Shown here piece by piece: positions 1 to 7,890 of a DNA stretch of 10,558 bases. A program made the position numbers and the translations under genes. The notes beneath the pieces are model-generated. The model saw only the letters and a program-made list of their open reading frames with translations, was not told the DNA's origin and searched no databases. Numbering within the stretch: the stretch's first letter is position 1; the number at the start of each line of letters is the position of its first letter. The DNA is taken from contig JAGNOM010000071.1 in the NCBI GenBank assembly GCA_017990155.1, positions 1-10,558 on the forward strand, written 5' to 3'. This DNA is from Propionivibrio sp. Its GTDB lineage: Bacteria; Pseudomonadota; Gammaproteobacteria; Burkholderiales; Rhodocyclaceae.

Positions 1-547
1 CAGCTGGTACATCGTCGGGCTGGCGGTCGCGGCGTTCTTCCTGGCGGCGACGTATCCCTATACCAAGCGCTTCTTCGCCGTGCCGCAGGCCTACTTGGGT
101 GTGGCGTTCGGCTTCGGCATCCCGATGACCTACGCCGTCAACCTCGGCGGCATCCCGCTGGAGGCGTGGGTTTTGCTGCTGGCCAACGTGTTTTGGGCGA
201 TGGCCTACGACACCGAATACGCGATGGTCGACCGTGACGACGACCTGAAAATCGGCATCAAGACTTCCGCCGTCACCTTCGGCCGTTTCGACGTCGCCGC
301 CGTGATGGGCTGCTATGCGATTACTTTTGCGCTGATCGGCTGGGTCGGCTTTCGCCTGCACATGGGCTGGCCGTTTTACGCCGGACTGGCGGGGGCGGTG
401 GCGCTCGCCGGCTATCACTACACGCTGATCCGCGGGCGCGAGCGGATGCGCTGCTTCAAGGCTTTTCTGCACAACAACTGGGTCGGCGCCAGCATCTTTG
501 CCGGCATCGTCCTCGATTTCCTGTTTCAAACCGGACTGAGCAAATAA
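1..547 (+). CDS. ubiA: 4-hydroxybenzoate polyprenyltransferase, C-terminal part (gene cut by the window edge)
   Basis: This is the last 181 residues of an integral-membrane prenyltransferase; the frame is open from base 2, so the start lies outside the window. UbiA joins a polyprenyl diphosphate tail to 4-hydroxybenzoate, an early membrane step of ubiquinone synthesis. The second aspartate-rich motif of the family, YDTEYAMVDRDDD followed by KIGIK, is encoded at about 206-259 and binds Mg-diphosphate. Upstream is YPYTKRFF-x4-QAYLGVAFGFGIPM (about bases 56-130), which closely resembles the same stretch of E. coli UbiA as I remember it. Several hydrophobic helices follow, as expected for the C-terminal half. 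The first NDxxDxxxD motif is not visible because it is upstream. The TAA stop overlaps the ATG of ubiD by one base (TAATG), so the two genes are probably translationally coupled. Identification is firm; the missing N-terminal third cannot be judged. Confidence 0.95.
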   Translation, partial: SWYIVGLAVAAFFLAATYPYTKRFFAVPQAYLGVAFGFGIPMTYAVNLGGIPLEAWVLLLANVFWAMAYDTEYAMVDRDDDLKIGIKTSAVTFGRFDVAAVMGCYAITFALIGWVGFRLHMGWPFYAGLAGAVALAGYHYTLIRGRERMRCFKAFLHNNWVGASIFAGIVLDFLFQTGLSK

Positions 548-2010
548 TGAAATATCACGACCTACGCGACTTCATCGCGCAACTGGAAAGCATCGGCGAA
601 CTCAAGCGCATCCGTACCGAGATCGACACGCGCTTCGAGATGACCGAAATCTGCGACCGCGTGCTGCGTGCGGGTGGTCCGGCGATCCTGTTCGAGAATC
701 CGAAGGGGCATTCCGTGCCTGTCCTCGCCAACCTCTTCGGCACGCCGCGCCGCGTGGCGCTCGGCATGGGTGAGGAGTCGGTCGAGGCGCTGCGCGAAGT
801 CGGCAAGCTGCTCGCCTTCCTCAAGGAGCCGGAGCCGCCCAAGGGGCTGAAGGACGCGTGGGACAAGCTACCGGTGTTCAAGCAGGTGCTCAACATGTCG
901 CCGAAGATCGTCTCCTCGGCGCCGTGCCAGGAGATCGTCTGGGAAGGCAAGGACGTCGATCTCTCGCGCCTGCCGATCCAGCATTGCTGGCCGGGCGACG
1001 TGGCGCCATTGATCACTTGGGGGCTGACGGTAACGCGTGGCCCCGCCAAGGCACGCCAGAATCTCGGCATCTATCGGCAGCAGGTGTTGGGGCCGAACAA
1101 GGTCATCATGCGCTGGCTGGCGCATCGTGGCGGGGCGCTCGACTTCCGCGATCATTGCCTGGCCAATCCGGGGCAGCCGTTTCCGGTGTCGGTGGTGCTC
1201 GGCTGCGATCCGGCGACGATCCTCGGCGCGGTGACGCCGGTACCGGACAACGTTTCCGAGTACCAGTTCGCTGGCCTGCTGCGCGGTGCCAAGACCGAGT
1301 TGATCAAGTGCCTGGGCAACGATCTGCAAGTGCCGGCCTCGAGCGAAATCGTGCTGGAAGGCTTCATCGATCCGAACGAGACGGCGCTCGAAGGCCCGTA
1401 CGGCGACCACACCGGCTACTACAACGAGCAATCGACTTTCCCGGTGTTCACCATCGAGCGCATCACCATGCGCAAGAACCCGATCTACCACAGCACCTAC
1501 ACCGGCAAGCCGCCCGATGAGCCGGCAATGCTGGCCGTGGCGCTGAACGAGGTGTTTGTGCCGTTGCTGCAGAAGCAGTATCCGGAAGTCGTCGATTTCT
1601 ACCTGCCGCCGGAAGGCTGCTCGTACCGGCTGGCGACGGTGAGCATTCGCAAGCAGTACCCCGGCCATGCCAAGCGCGTGATGTTCGGTATCTGGAGCTT
1701 CCTGCGCCAGTTCATGTACACCAAGTTCATCATCGTCGTCGATGAGGACGTGAACATCCGCGACTGGAAGGAAGTGATCTGGGCGATGACCACCCGCGTC
1801 GATGCCGCGCGCGACACCTTGATCGCCGAGAACACGCCGATCGACTACCTCGACTTCGCCTCGCCGGTCGCCGGCCTCGGCAGCAAAATGGGACTCGACG
1901 CCACCAACAAGTGGCCGGGTGAGACGACCCGCGAGTGGGGCACGCCGATCGTCATGGATGCGGCGGTGAAGCAGCGCGTCGATATGATGTGGGATAGCCT
2001 CGGCTTGTAG
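547..2010 (+). CDS. ubiD: 4-hydroxy-3-polyprenylbenzoate decarboxylase UbiD
   Basis: 487 residues, close to the roughly 497 of E. coli UbiD. The enzyme decarboxylates 3-polyprenyl-4-hydroxybenzoate to 2-polyprenylphenol, the step after UbiA, using prenylated FMN supplied by UbiX (no ubiX is in the window) and Mn2+. Landmarks match the family with a constant offset of 3 from E. coli numbering as I recall it: N172 in QNLGIYRQQV (metal), I175-R177, R189-L191 and R194-G195 in RWLAHRGG (prenyl-FMN), E238 in SEYQF (metal), and the acidic pocket E282-GPYGD287-HTGYY, with D287 at the catalytic acid position. No key residue is missing and the frame is unbroken. The start is set by the one-base overlap with ubiA; the Shine-Dalgarno upstream is weak, which fits coupling to ubiA translation. 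The protein is a soluble homo-oligomer in known cases. The related paralogue VdcC/Fdc1 is less likely, given the ubiA neighbour and UbiD length. Confidence 0.96.
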   Translation: MKYHDLRDFIAQLESIGELKRIRTEIDTRFEMTEICDRVLRAGGPAILFENPKGHSVPVLANLFGTPRRVALGMGEESVEALREVGKLLAFLKEPEPPKGLKDAWDKLPVFKQVLNMSPKIVSSAPCQEIVWEGKDVDLSRLPIQHCWPGDVAPLITWGLTVTRGPAKARQNLGIYRQQVLGPNKVIMRWLAHRGGALDFRDHCLANPGQPFPVSVVLGCDPATILGAVTPVPDNVSEYQFAGLLRGAKTELIKCLGNDLQVPASSEIVLEGFIDPNETALEGPYGDHTGYYNEQSTFPVFTIERITMRKNPIYHSTYTGKPPDEPAMLAVALNEVFVPLLQKQYPEVVDFYLPPEGCSYRLATVSIRKQYPGHAKRVMFGIWSFLRQFMYTKFIIVVDEDVNIRDWKEVIWAMTTRVDAARDTLIAENTPIDYLDFASPVAGLGSKMGLDATNKWPGETTREWGTPIVMDAAVKQRVDMMWDSLGL

Positions 2011-2024
2011 GTTTCAGCCCGCTT

Positions 2025-2062
2025 CCCGGAGAAAAACAGCGGCGCTGCGTCTTTTCTCCGGG
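2025..2062 (+). terminator. Dyad after ubiD, probable terminator
   Basis: A perfect 11-base inverted repeat (CCCGGAGAAAA at 2025-2035, TTTTCTCCGGG at 2052-2062) encloses a smaller GC-rich hairpin (CAGC at 2037-2040, GCTG at 2044-2047). It begins 14 bases after the ubiD stop. The arrangement is A-tract, GC-rich hairpin, then TTTTCT, as in an intrinsic terminator. However, the T-run lies inside the outer stem and is followed by GC-rich DNA rather than a free U-tract, so efficiency is uncertain. It separates the ubi unit from the signalling gene downstream. Confidence 0.5.
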
Positions 2063-2115
2063 CCGTGGCAGCGTATGATGCAATCCAGTCAAAAGCAAAA
2101 CAACATGTCATAAAC

Positions 2116-2126
2116 GGGGACCAGGA
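2116..2126 (+). promoter_or_regulatory. Ribosome binding site choosing the 2131 start
   Basis: GGGGA at 2116-2120 and AGGA at 2123-2126 lie just before the ATG at 2131, the latter with a 4-base gap. An in-frame GTG at 2065 would add 22 residues. It has no Shine-Dalgarno and sits directly against the right arm of the upstream dyad, so the ATG is preferred. Confidence 0.6.
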
Positions 2127-2130
2127 CCTG

Positions 2131-5100
2131 ATGACGCAGCCAGTTGACCCGCAGCGCGATCCTCAACGCAAAAAACGGCGACTGACGCCCATCGGCGTGG
2201 CGTTGCTTTATGCCGTCTTCGCCGCGCTCTGGATCACCGTTTCCGGCGCCTTGCTGAACATGAGTGTCGACGACCCGGTCCTGCAGGGGCGGATCGAAAT
2301 AGCCAAGGGGCTGCTCTTCGTCGCCGTTACCAGCAGCCTCTTGTATGTCGTGCTTCGCGAATGGGGCGCGTCGGTGTCCGAGGCTGCCGCCATCTCCCGG
2401 AGCCGTTCTGCCGTCAGGCGCGTGGGCGCCGGGTCGCGGACGCTGTTGCTCGTCATCCTCTCCTTGCTCGTCCCGTTGTCCGGATTCGTCGTGCTCAAGG
2501 TTCACGAGCCGCAGGTCGAGCGCGAAGCCTTTGCCAACCTGAAGGCGATCGCCGACCTCAAGGCCAGTCAGATCGAGAACTGGTTGTACGAGCGCCAGAA
2601 CGACGGTGCCGTGATCATGGCTTCGGCCGATCTGCTGCGACAGGTTGCGGCCCTGCAAAAGGAACAGGATGCCGATGGCGCCGTGCGCGAGGCCGTCCGC
2701 GCGCATCTGATTTCCGCCGTCGATCCGGTGCAGTACGAAGCGGCCTTGCTCGTCGATCCGCTGAGTCAACCCTTGCTCGAGATCGGCAAGTTCCGCGGAC
2801 AGTTGCCGAGCACGACGGCGCTGCTGCAGCCAGCACTGGAAACGCATCAGGCCCGGCATAGCGAAGTGGTTGCCGATGCGGATGGCGCCTTGCGCCTCGA
2901 TTTCGTCGTCCCGCTCGTGTCGTTCGCCAGCAACGGTCAGCGCGAGTCGGTCGGGGGGCTGATCCTCAGCGTCCGGCCCGAGCAGTTCATGTTCCCCTTT
3001 GTCGAGCACTGGCCGACCGCCAGCGCCAGCGGAGAAACCTTGCTCGTCCGGCGCGATGGCGAACAGGTGCTGTTCATCAACGAACCGCGCGGTTTCAAGG
3101 GCGGTGGACTGGCCCTGCGGCAGCCGGCGATGCTGACGGACGATCCGGTCGTTGCGGCGGTCAACGAGGCGCGTTCGGGCGTCGGCAAAGGCCGGGACTA
3201 TCGCGGCATCGACGTGCTGGCGGCCTATCGCCCGGTGACCGGGACGGAATGGGTGGTCGTCGCCAAACTCGACCGCAGCGAAGTGATGATGCCGCTCCGC
3301 CAATTGTCCTTCTGGGTGAGCCTGATTGCGCTGCTCGCACTGGTCGTGATCGGCGCCGTGATCTTCCTGCTCTGGCGCCAGCGCGAACGGACCGTGGAAC
3401 TGGAAATGCAGGCGCGCTCGGACAAGGTGCTCAGACAGTTCTACGACCTGCCATTCATCGGCATTGCCATCAGCTCTCCCGAAACCAAGAGCTGGTTGCG
3501 CTGCAACGACCGTCTGTGCGAAATCCTCGGCTACCCGCGCGAAGAACTGCTGCGCAAGACCTGGGCCGAAATGACCCACCCCGATGACCTGGCGGCGGAC
3601 ACGGCACAGTTTGAACGGCTTCTGCGCGGCGAGGTCGAGGCGTACACGCTGGACAAGCGTTTCATCCGCAAGGACGGCTCCGTCGTCTTCGTGACCCTCG
3701 ACGTGCGCGGTGTGCGTGCTGCCGACGGCCGGATGGAACACGTTCTGGCGACGACGCAGGACATCACCGAACGCAGGCTGGCCGAGGTCAGGATGCAGCG
3801 CTTGACGGCGATTCACGCGGCCGTGAGCGAGTGCAATCAGGCGATCATTCGTTCGAGCAGCGCGGAAGAGTTGTTCCCGCAAATCTGCCGGATTGCCGTG
3901 CTCTTTGGCGGCATGAAGACCGCCTGGGTCGGTTTGCTCGACAAGGACACCCTGCTGGTGAAACCGGCGTTCAGCTTCGGCGACGATCTCGGTCTGCTCA
4001 GTGAGCTTCAGGTTTCCACCGATCCCGATCAGCCCAAAGGGCGCGGTCCGACGGGCATCGCCGTGCGCGAACGAAAACCGTACTGGGTGCAGAATTTCCT
4101 CACCGAGCCGGCGCTTGAGCCGTGGTACGACCGCGCCGAACGCTCGGGCTGGCGGGCGTCGGCCGCGCTGCCGCTGACGCGGGATGGTGAGGTGGTCGGC
4201 GCCTTCATTCTCTACGCCGGGGAATTCAACGCCTTCGACGACGCCGTGCAGATCCTGCTGATCAAGATGGCGCAGGACATCAGCTTCGCGCTGACCCTGT
4301 TTGCTCGCGAGGAAGAGCGGAAGGCGATGGAGGCTGCGCTGCGCGAGAGCGAAGGCCGTTTCCGCGAGCTCTACGAGAAGGCGCCGCTGCCCTACCAGTC
4401 GCTCGATATCGAAGGCCACATCCTGGAGGTCAATGACGCCTGGCTGACGCTCCTCGGCTTTGGGCGGGAAGAGGTCGTCGGGCGCTTTATCGGCGATTTC
4501 CTGACCGATGTCTCGATCACGACATTGCAGAACGAATTCCCGAAGTTCCAGCAACGCGGGCGGGTTGATGGACCGCTCTTCCATTTCGTGCACAAGGACG
4601 GGACGCGCCGGCTGCTGATGGTCAACGGGCAGATCGCGCGCGACAAGGAAGGGAACTTCCTGCGCACGCACTGCATCATGACCGACCTCACCGAGCGCCT
4701 GCAGTCGGCCGAGCAGCTCAAGCTGGCCGCCGCCGTCTTCGAGCAGAGCGCTGAAGGCATCATGATCACCGACGCCGGGTACAACGTGGTGATGGTCAAT
4801 CAGGCCTACAGCGCGATCACGGGTTACAGCGCGGCGGAGGTGATCGGGAAACCGCCGCCCGTCGTGTCGTCGGGCTACCAGGACGAGCAATTCCTGAGTG
4901 CGGTGTGGGACGAAGTCAAGGCGAATGGCCGCTGGCACGGCGAAATCTGGAACCGGCGCAAGGACGGCGACGTTTATCCGGAACTCGTTTCGATCAGCCG
5001 CGTGCTCGACGCGGACGGGGAGATCGGGCACTACATCGCGATCGTCACCGACATCTCCGAGCACAAGGCGAACGAGGCGCATATTCATCGGCTGGCGCAT

Positions 5101-6384
5101 TTCGACGCACTGACCGGTCTGCCGAACCGCAGCCTGCTGGCGGATCGCGTGGCGCAGTCGCTGAGCCGCGTCGAACGTAACACCGAGCCGCTGGCGCTGG
5201 TTTTCCTCGATCTCGATCGCTTCAAGAACGTCAACGACTCGCTCGGGCATCGCATCGGCGACGAGCTGCTGATTCAGGTTGCCGAGCGTCTGCGGCGTGC
5301 CTTGCGTGACGAGGATACGGTTTCCCGCCTGGGCGGCGACGAGTTCATCCTCGTCCTCCCCAATACCAATCCGGATGGTGCGGCGCACGTGGCCGAGAAA
5401 ATCATCAAGGAGGTTGCAGCGCCGTACCACATTGAACATCACGAGCTGAACGTGACCGCGTCGCTGGGTATCGCCATGTATCCGACCGATGGCGACAGTT
5501 ATGAAGCGCTGTCGATGTGCGCCGATACCGCGATGTATCGCGCCAAGCAGGGCGGGCGCAATACCTTCCGCTTCTTCACGCGCGAGATGCAGGAGCGTTC
5601 CGACCGGACCCTGCAACTGGAAAACGCCCTGCGTCGCGCCCTCGAACTCGATCAGCTCGAACTGCACTATCAACCGCAGATTTCCCTCGCCGACGGGCGC
5701 GTGATTGGCGTCGAAGCGCTGCTGCGCTGGACGCATCCCGAGCTTGGCCGCGTCTCGCCCGGCGACTTCATTCCGATTGCCGAGGAGAGCGGGCTGATCC
5801 TGCCAATTGGCGAATGGGTCCTGCGCATGGCCGTTTGCCAGATGCAGTTATGGCAGGACGCCGGATTGCCGACGATGGTCATGGCGGTGAATCTGTCGGC
5901 CGTCCAGTTCCGCCAGTCGCGCTTGCCCGAGTTTGTGTCGCGGACGCTTGCAGAGTTCGACCTGTCGCCGGAACACCTCGAGCTGGAGCTGACCGAGGGC
6001 GTGGCGATGGATAACCCGCTCGGCGCGATCACCGTGATGAACGACCTTCACGAACGTGGCGTACGCATGTCGATCGACGACTTTGGCACCGGCTATTCGT
6101 CGTTGAGCTACCTCAAGCGTTTCAAGGTGTACAAGCTGAAGATCGATCAGTCCTTCGTGCGCGACCTCTCCACCGACCCGGAAGACGCCGCCATCGTCGA
6201 AGCCATCATCGGCCTCTCGCGCAGCCTCGGTCTGAAAACGATCGCCGAAGGCGTCGAAACTGCCGAGCAACTCACCTTCCTGCGCGCTCGCGGCTGCGAC
6301 GAAGCGCAGGGCTACCAGATCGGCCGGCCGATGCCGGCGGAAGAGTTTGAAGCCTTCCTGCGCGACTATCGCCCGGTTCTGTGA
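2131..6384 (+). CDS. Membrane Cache-PAS-GAF-PAS-PAS-GGDEF-EAL cyclic-di-GMP synthase/phosphodiesterase
   Basis: 1417 residues. Order: two helices (about 19-41 and 56-76), a third (about 104-123), a periplasmic region (about 126-390) resembling a double Cache sensor, a fourth helix (about 393-414), PAS1 (about 432-548), GAF (about 560-724), PAS2 (about 738-857), PAS3 (about 865-980), GGDEF (about 990-1150) and EAL (about 1163-1415). The cyclase motif RLGGDEF is intact (GGDEF at 1068-1072), as are DALTGLPNR (992 onward) and the inhibitory I-site R1059-x-x-D1062, five residues before GGDEF. The phosphodiesterase residues are all present: E1195-A-L, N1254, E1286-LTE, D1316-D1317-FGTG, K1337-x-D1339, E1373 and Q1396. 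Both activities are therefore possible: GTP to c-di-GMP, and c-di-GMP to pGpG. The net direction is probably set by the sensors and cannot be read from sequence. The ligand is unknown; no clear heme or flavin signature was recognised in the PAS domains. The gene appears monocistronic, facing dacB. Confidence 0.95.
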   Translation: MTQPVDPQRDPQRKKRRLTPIGVALLYAVFAALWITVSGALLNMSVDDPVLQGRIEIAKGLLFVAVTSSLLYVVLREWGASVSEAAAISRSRSAVRRVGAGSRTLLLVILSLLVPLSGFVVLKVHEPQVEREAFANLKAIADLKASQIENWLYERQNDGAVIMASADLLRQVAALQKEQDADGAVREAVRAHLISAVDPVQYEAALLVDPLSQPLLEIGKFRGQLPSTTALLQPALETHQARHSEVVADADGALRLDFVVPLVSFASNGQRESVGGLILSVRPEQFMFPFVEHWPTASASGETLLVRRDGEQVLFINEPRGFKGGGLALRQPAMLTDDPVVAAVNEARSGVGKGRDYRGIDVLAAYRPVTGTEWVVVAKLDRSEVMMPLRQLSFWVSLIALLALVVIGAVIFLLWRQRERTVELEMQARSDKVLRQFYDLPFIGIAISSPETKSWLRCNDRLCEILGYPREELLRKTWAEMTHPDDLAADTAQFERLLRGEVEAYTLDKRFIRKDGSVVFVTLDVRGVRAADGRMEHVLATTQDITERRLAEVRMQRLTAIHAAVSECNQAIIRSSSAEELFPQICRIAVLFGGMKTAWVGLLDKDTLLVKPAFSFGDDLGLLSELQVSTDPDQPKGRGPTGIAVRERKPYWVQNFLTEPALEPWYDRAERSGWRASAALPLTRDGEVVGAFILYAGEFNAFDDAVQILLIKMAQDISFALTLFAREEERKAMEAALRESEGRFRELYEKAPLPYQSLDIEGHILEVNDAWLTLLGFGREEVVGRFIGDFLTDVSITTLQNEFPKFQQRGRVDGPLFHFVHKDGTRRLLMVNGQIARDKEGNFLRTHCIMTDLTERLQSAEQLKLAAAVFEQSAEGIMITDAGYNVVMVNQAYSAITGYSAAEVIGKPPPVVSSGYQDEQFLSAVWDEVKANGRWHGEIWNRRKDGDVYPELVSISRVLDADGEIGHYIAIVTDISEHKANEAHIHRLAHFDALTGLPNRSLLADRVAQSLSRVERNTEPLALVFLDLDRFKNVNDSLGHRIGDELLIQVAERLRRALRDEDTVSRLGGDEFILVLPNTNPDGAAHVAEKIIKEVAAPYHIEHHELNVTASLGIAMYPTDGDSYEALSMCADTAMYRAKQGGRNTFRFFTREMQERSDRTLQLENALRRALELDQLELHYQPQISLADGRVIGVEALLRWTHPELGRVSPGDFIPIAEESGLILPIGEWVLRMAVCQMQLWQDAGLPTMVMAVNLSAVQFRQSRLPEFVSRTLAEFDLSPEHLELELTEGVAMDNPLGAITVMNDLHERGVRMSIDDFGTGYSSLSYLKRFKVYKLKIDQSFVRDLSTDPEDAAIVEAIIGLSRSLGLKTIAEGVETAEQLTFLRARGCDEAQGYQIGRPMPAEEFEAFLRDYRPVL

Positions 6385-6399
6385 GGCCGAGCGCTTGCT

Positions 6400-7842
6400 T
6401 CAGCGTTCCGCCACCCAGCGCAGCAGTGCATCCATCGCCGGTTTGCCCTGCCGTGATTTCGCGTCGTTGATCAGGAAGACGACGACCCAGCGTTGGTCGT
6501 TGCGGTCGAGCACGTAGCCGGCGATGGCGCGGACGTTCTCCAGGTAGCCGGTCTTCAGGTGCGCGCGGCCGGCGGCGGCGCCGTTACCGAGGCGCTTCTT
6601 CAGCGTGCCGTCGACGCCGGCCAGCGGAAGCGACGATATCAGCTCCGGCATCACCGGACTTTTCCACGCGGCGAGCAGCAAGCGGCTCAGGCTCTCGGTC
6701 GAGATGCGCTCGCTGCGCGACAGTCCGGAGCCGTTGTCGAGGACGGCTTCCGGCATCGGCATCCCTTTTTCGGCGAGCCAGCCCTTGATGCGCTGGCGTG
6801 CGCCGTCCGGCGTCGCCGGCCGTTCGGCGGCCAGCGTCAGGAACACCTGCCGCGCCATGACGTTGTTGCTGTACTTGTTGATGTCGCGCACGATTTCGGC
6901 GAGCGCTGGCGATTCCTGCGTGGCGATGCTGATCGCGCTGGGCGTGGTCTGGCCTTTGCGCACCGTGCCGGCAAGCGTGCCGCCGAGCTCGCGCCAGAGC
7001 GCGCGGAACAGTCGCTCGACCTGGCGGTCGGCCGGCCACGGCGAGAGGTTCAGCGGCTTTTCGCCGCACTGGGTCGAGAAGCTGCCGGTGATCTCGATGG
7101 CTTCGCCGACGACGCTGGGCTTGATGCGCTCGCGCCAGTCGCCGCAGGCGTCCTGCGTGAGTGTGATGCGGTTGTCGATGCGCAACTCGTCGTCCGGCGT
7201 CTCGGCGATCACGTCCACCGTTTTTCGGTCTGCGTTCGGGCTTAGCGTCAGCCGCAGGCTGTCGAGATTGACCAGCAATGCGTCGGGGCCGGCGTTGTAC
7301 GGGCGTAGCGGTTCGTTGTCAAATTCGGCGGGATCGTGCGGCGGCAGGGCGAAGGCGCTGCGGTCAAGAATGACGTCGCCGCTGATGCGCTCGACGCCGC
7401 GCGTGCGCAGCTGGCGCAGCAGTTGCCAGAAGTGTTCGAGCGCCAGGCGCGGATCGCCGCTGCCGCGCAGGTAAAGATTTCCGTTCAGCTGGCCGTTAAT
7501 GGGGACACTGTCGGCGAGCGCTTCCGTTTTCCACGTGTAGGCCGGGCCGAGTAGTTCGAGCGCCGCGTAGGTCGTCACCAGCTTCATCGCCGAGGCGGGA
7601 TTCATCGGCTGCACGGCGTTGTGCCGGATCAGCGGGGTGGCCGAATCGACGCCCTGCACGACGACGCCGACGCTTTGCAGCGGGATGCCGGCTTCCTTCA
7701 GCGCGGTCGTGACCGGCGCCGGAAGTTCGGCGCTGATGGCGCTTGTCGGACACGCCAGCACGAGCGCGGCGATGAAAGGGACGGCTGCGTCGAGGAAGCG
7801 CTTGCGAGGGAGACAAAAGGACGCCATGGTGTGCAGGGGCAT
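6400..7842 (-). CDS. dacB: D-alanyl-D-alanine carboxypeptidase/endopeptidase (PBP4 type, peptidase S13)
   Basis: 480 residues, about the size of E. coli DacB (477). This periplasmic penicillin-binding protein removes the terminal D-Ala of peptidoglycan pentapeptides and/or cuts D-Ala-mDAP cross-links. All three active-site motifs are present: S84-AMK87 (nucleophile serine and lysine), S325-NN327 (SxN) and K430-TG432. The roughly 240 residues between the first two motifs are the large inserted domains typical of class C PBP4. The N-terminus (RKR, then AAVPFIAALVLACPTSAISA) is a signal peptide, with likely cleavage after AISA at about residue 38; a cysteine at 31 makes lipoprotein processing a weaker alternative. 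The start is uncertain: ATG at 7842 has only a weak GGA upstream, and ATG at codon 6 has no better site. It converges on the GGDEF/EAL gene with 15 bases between stops and no clear terminator, and diverges from the PilZ-STAS gene. Confidence 0.95.
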   Translation of the reverse strand: MPLHTMASFCLPRKRFLDAAVPFIAALVLACPTSAISAELPAPVTTALKEAGIPLQSVGVVVQGVDSATPLIRHNAVQPMNPASAMKLVTTYAALELLGPAYTWKTEALADSVPINGQLNGNLYLRGSGDPRLALEHFWQLLRQLRTRGVERISGDVILDRSAFALPPHDPAEFDNEPLRPYNAGPDALLVNLDSLRLTLSPNADRKTVDVIAETPDDELRIDNRITLTQDACGDWRERIKPSVVGEAIEITGSFSTQCGEKPLNLSPWPADRQVERLFRALWRELGGTLAGTVRKGQTTPSAISIATQESPALAEIVRDINKYSNNVMARQVFLTLAAERPATPDGARQRIKGWLAEKGMPMPEAVLDNGSGLSRSERISTESLSRLLLAAWKSPVMPELISSLPLAGVDGTLKKRLGNGAAAGRAHLKTGYLENVRAIAGYVLDRNDQRWVVVFLINDAKSRQGKPAMDALLRWVAER

Positions 7843-7890
7843 GTAATATTCCGGAAGGAAATGGCCGAGAAGCGATCAGGGATATTGCTC
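7843..7890. promoter_or_regulatory. Short divergent spacer between dacB and the PilZ-STAS gene
   Basis: Only 48 bases separate the two start codons, so promoters for both genes must overlap here or lie inside the opposite gene. A TAATAT at 7844-7849 resembles a -10 box for the plus strand, but no good -35 is seen 16-18 bases upstream. An 8-base palindrome TTCCGGAA lies at 7849-7856. AGGGA at 7878-7882 is the likely ribosome binding site for the ATG at 7891. The promoter reading is tentative. Confidence 0.3.

Noticed and set aside
858..1668. Long open frames inside ubiD on both strands
   Set aside because: They are shadows of ubiD; their translations are rich in R, A, P and Q and carry no domain.
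2065..2082. Sigma-54-like promoter (GTGGCAG...GATGCA) before the GGDEF/EAL gene
   Set aside because: The GG and GC pairs are 11 bases apart instead of the required 10, and several other consensus bases are wrong.
2089..5736. A 1215-codon open frame on the minus strand, opposite the GGDEF/EAL gene
   Set aside because: The plus-strand protein shows every expected domain and catalytic motif. The antisense frame has no recognisable domain and has the H/R/Q/D-rich composition typical of the reverse frame of GC-biased codons.
6385..6402. Possible convergent terminator between the GGDEF/EAL gene and dacB
   Set aside because: Only a 4-base stem (CGCT/AGCG) can be drawn around this junction, with no U-tract on either strand.
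6493..7474. Plus-strand open frames of 250 and 289 codons across dacB
   Set aside because: The minus-strand frame holds all three penicillin-binding motifs and a signal peptide; the plus-strand frames are antisense artefacts.
7621..7890. N-terminal extension of the PilZ-STAS frame to 7621
   Set aside because: It would overlap dacB antisense by over 200 bases with no ribosome binding site, and the PilZ domain begins right after the ATG at 7891.
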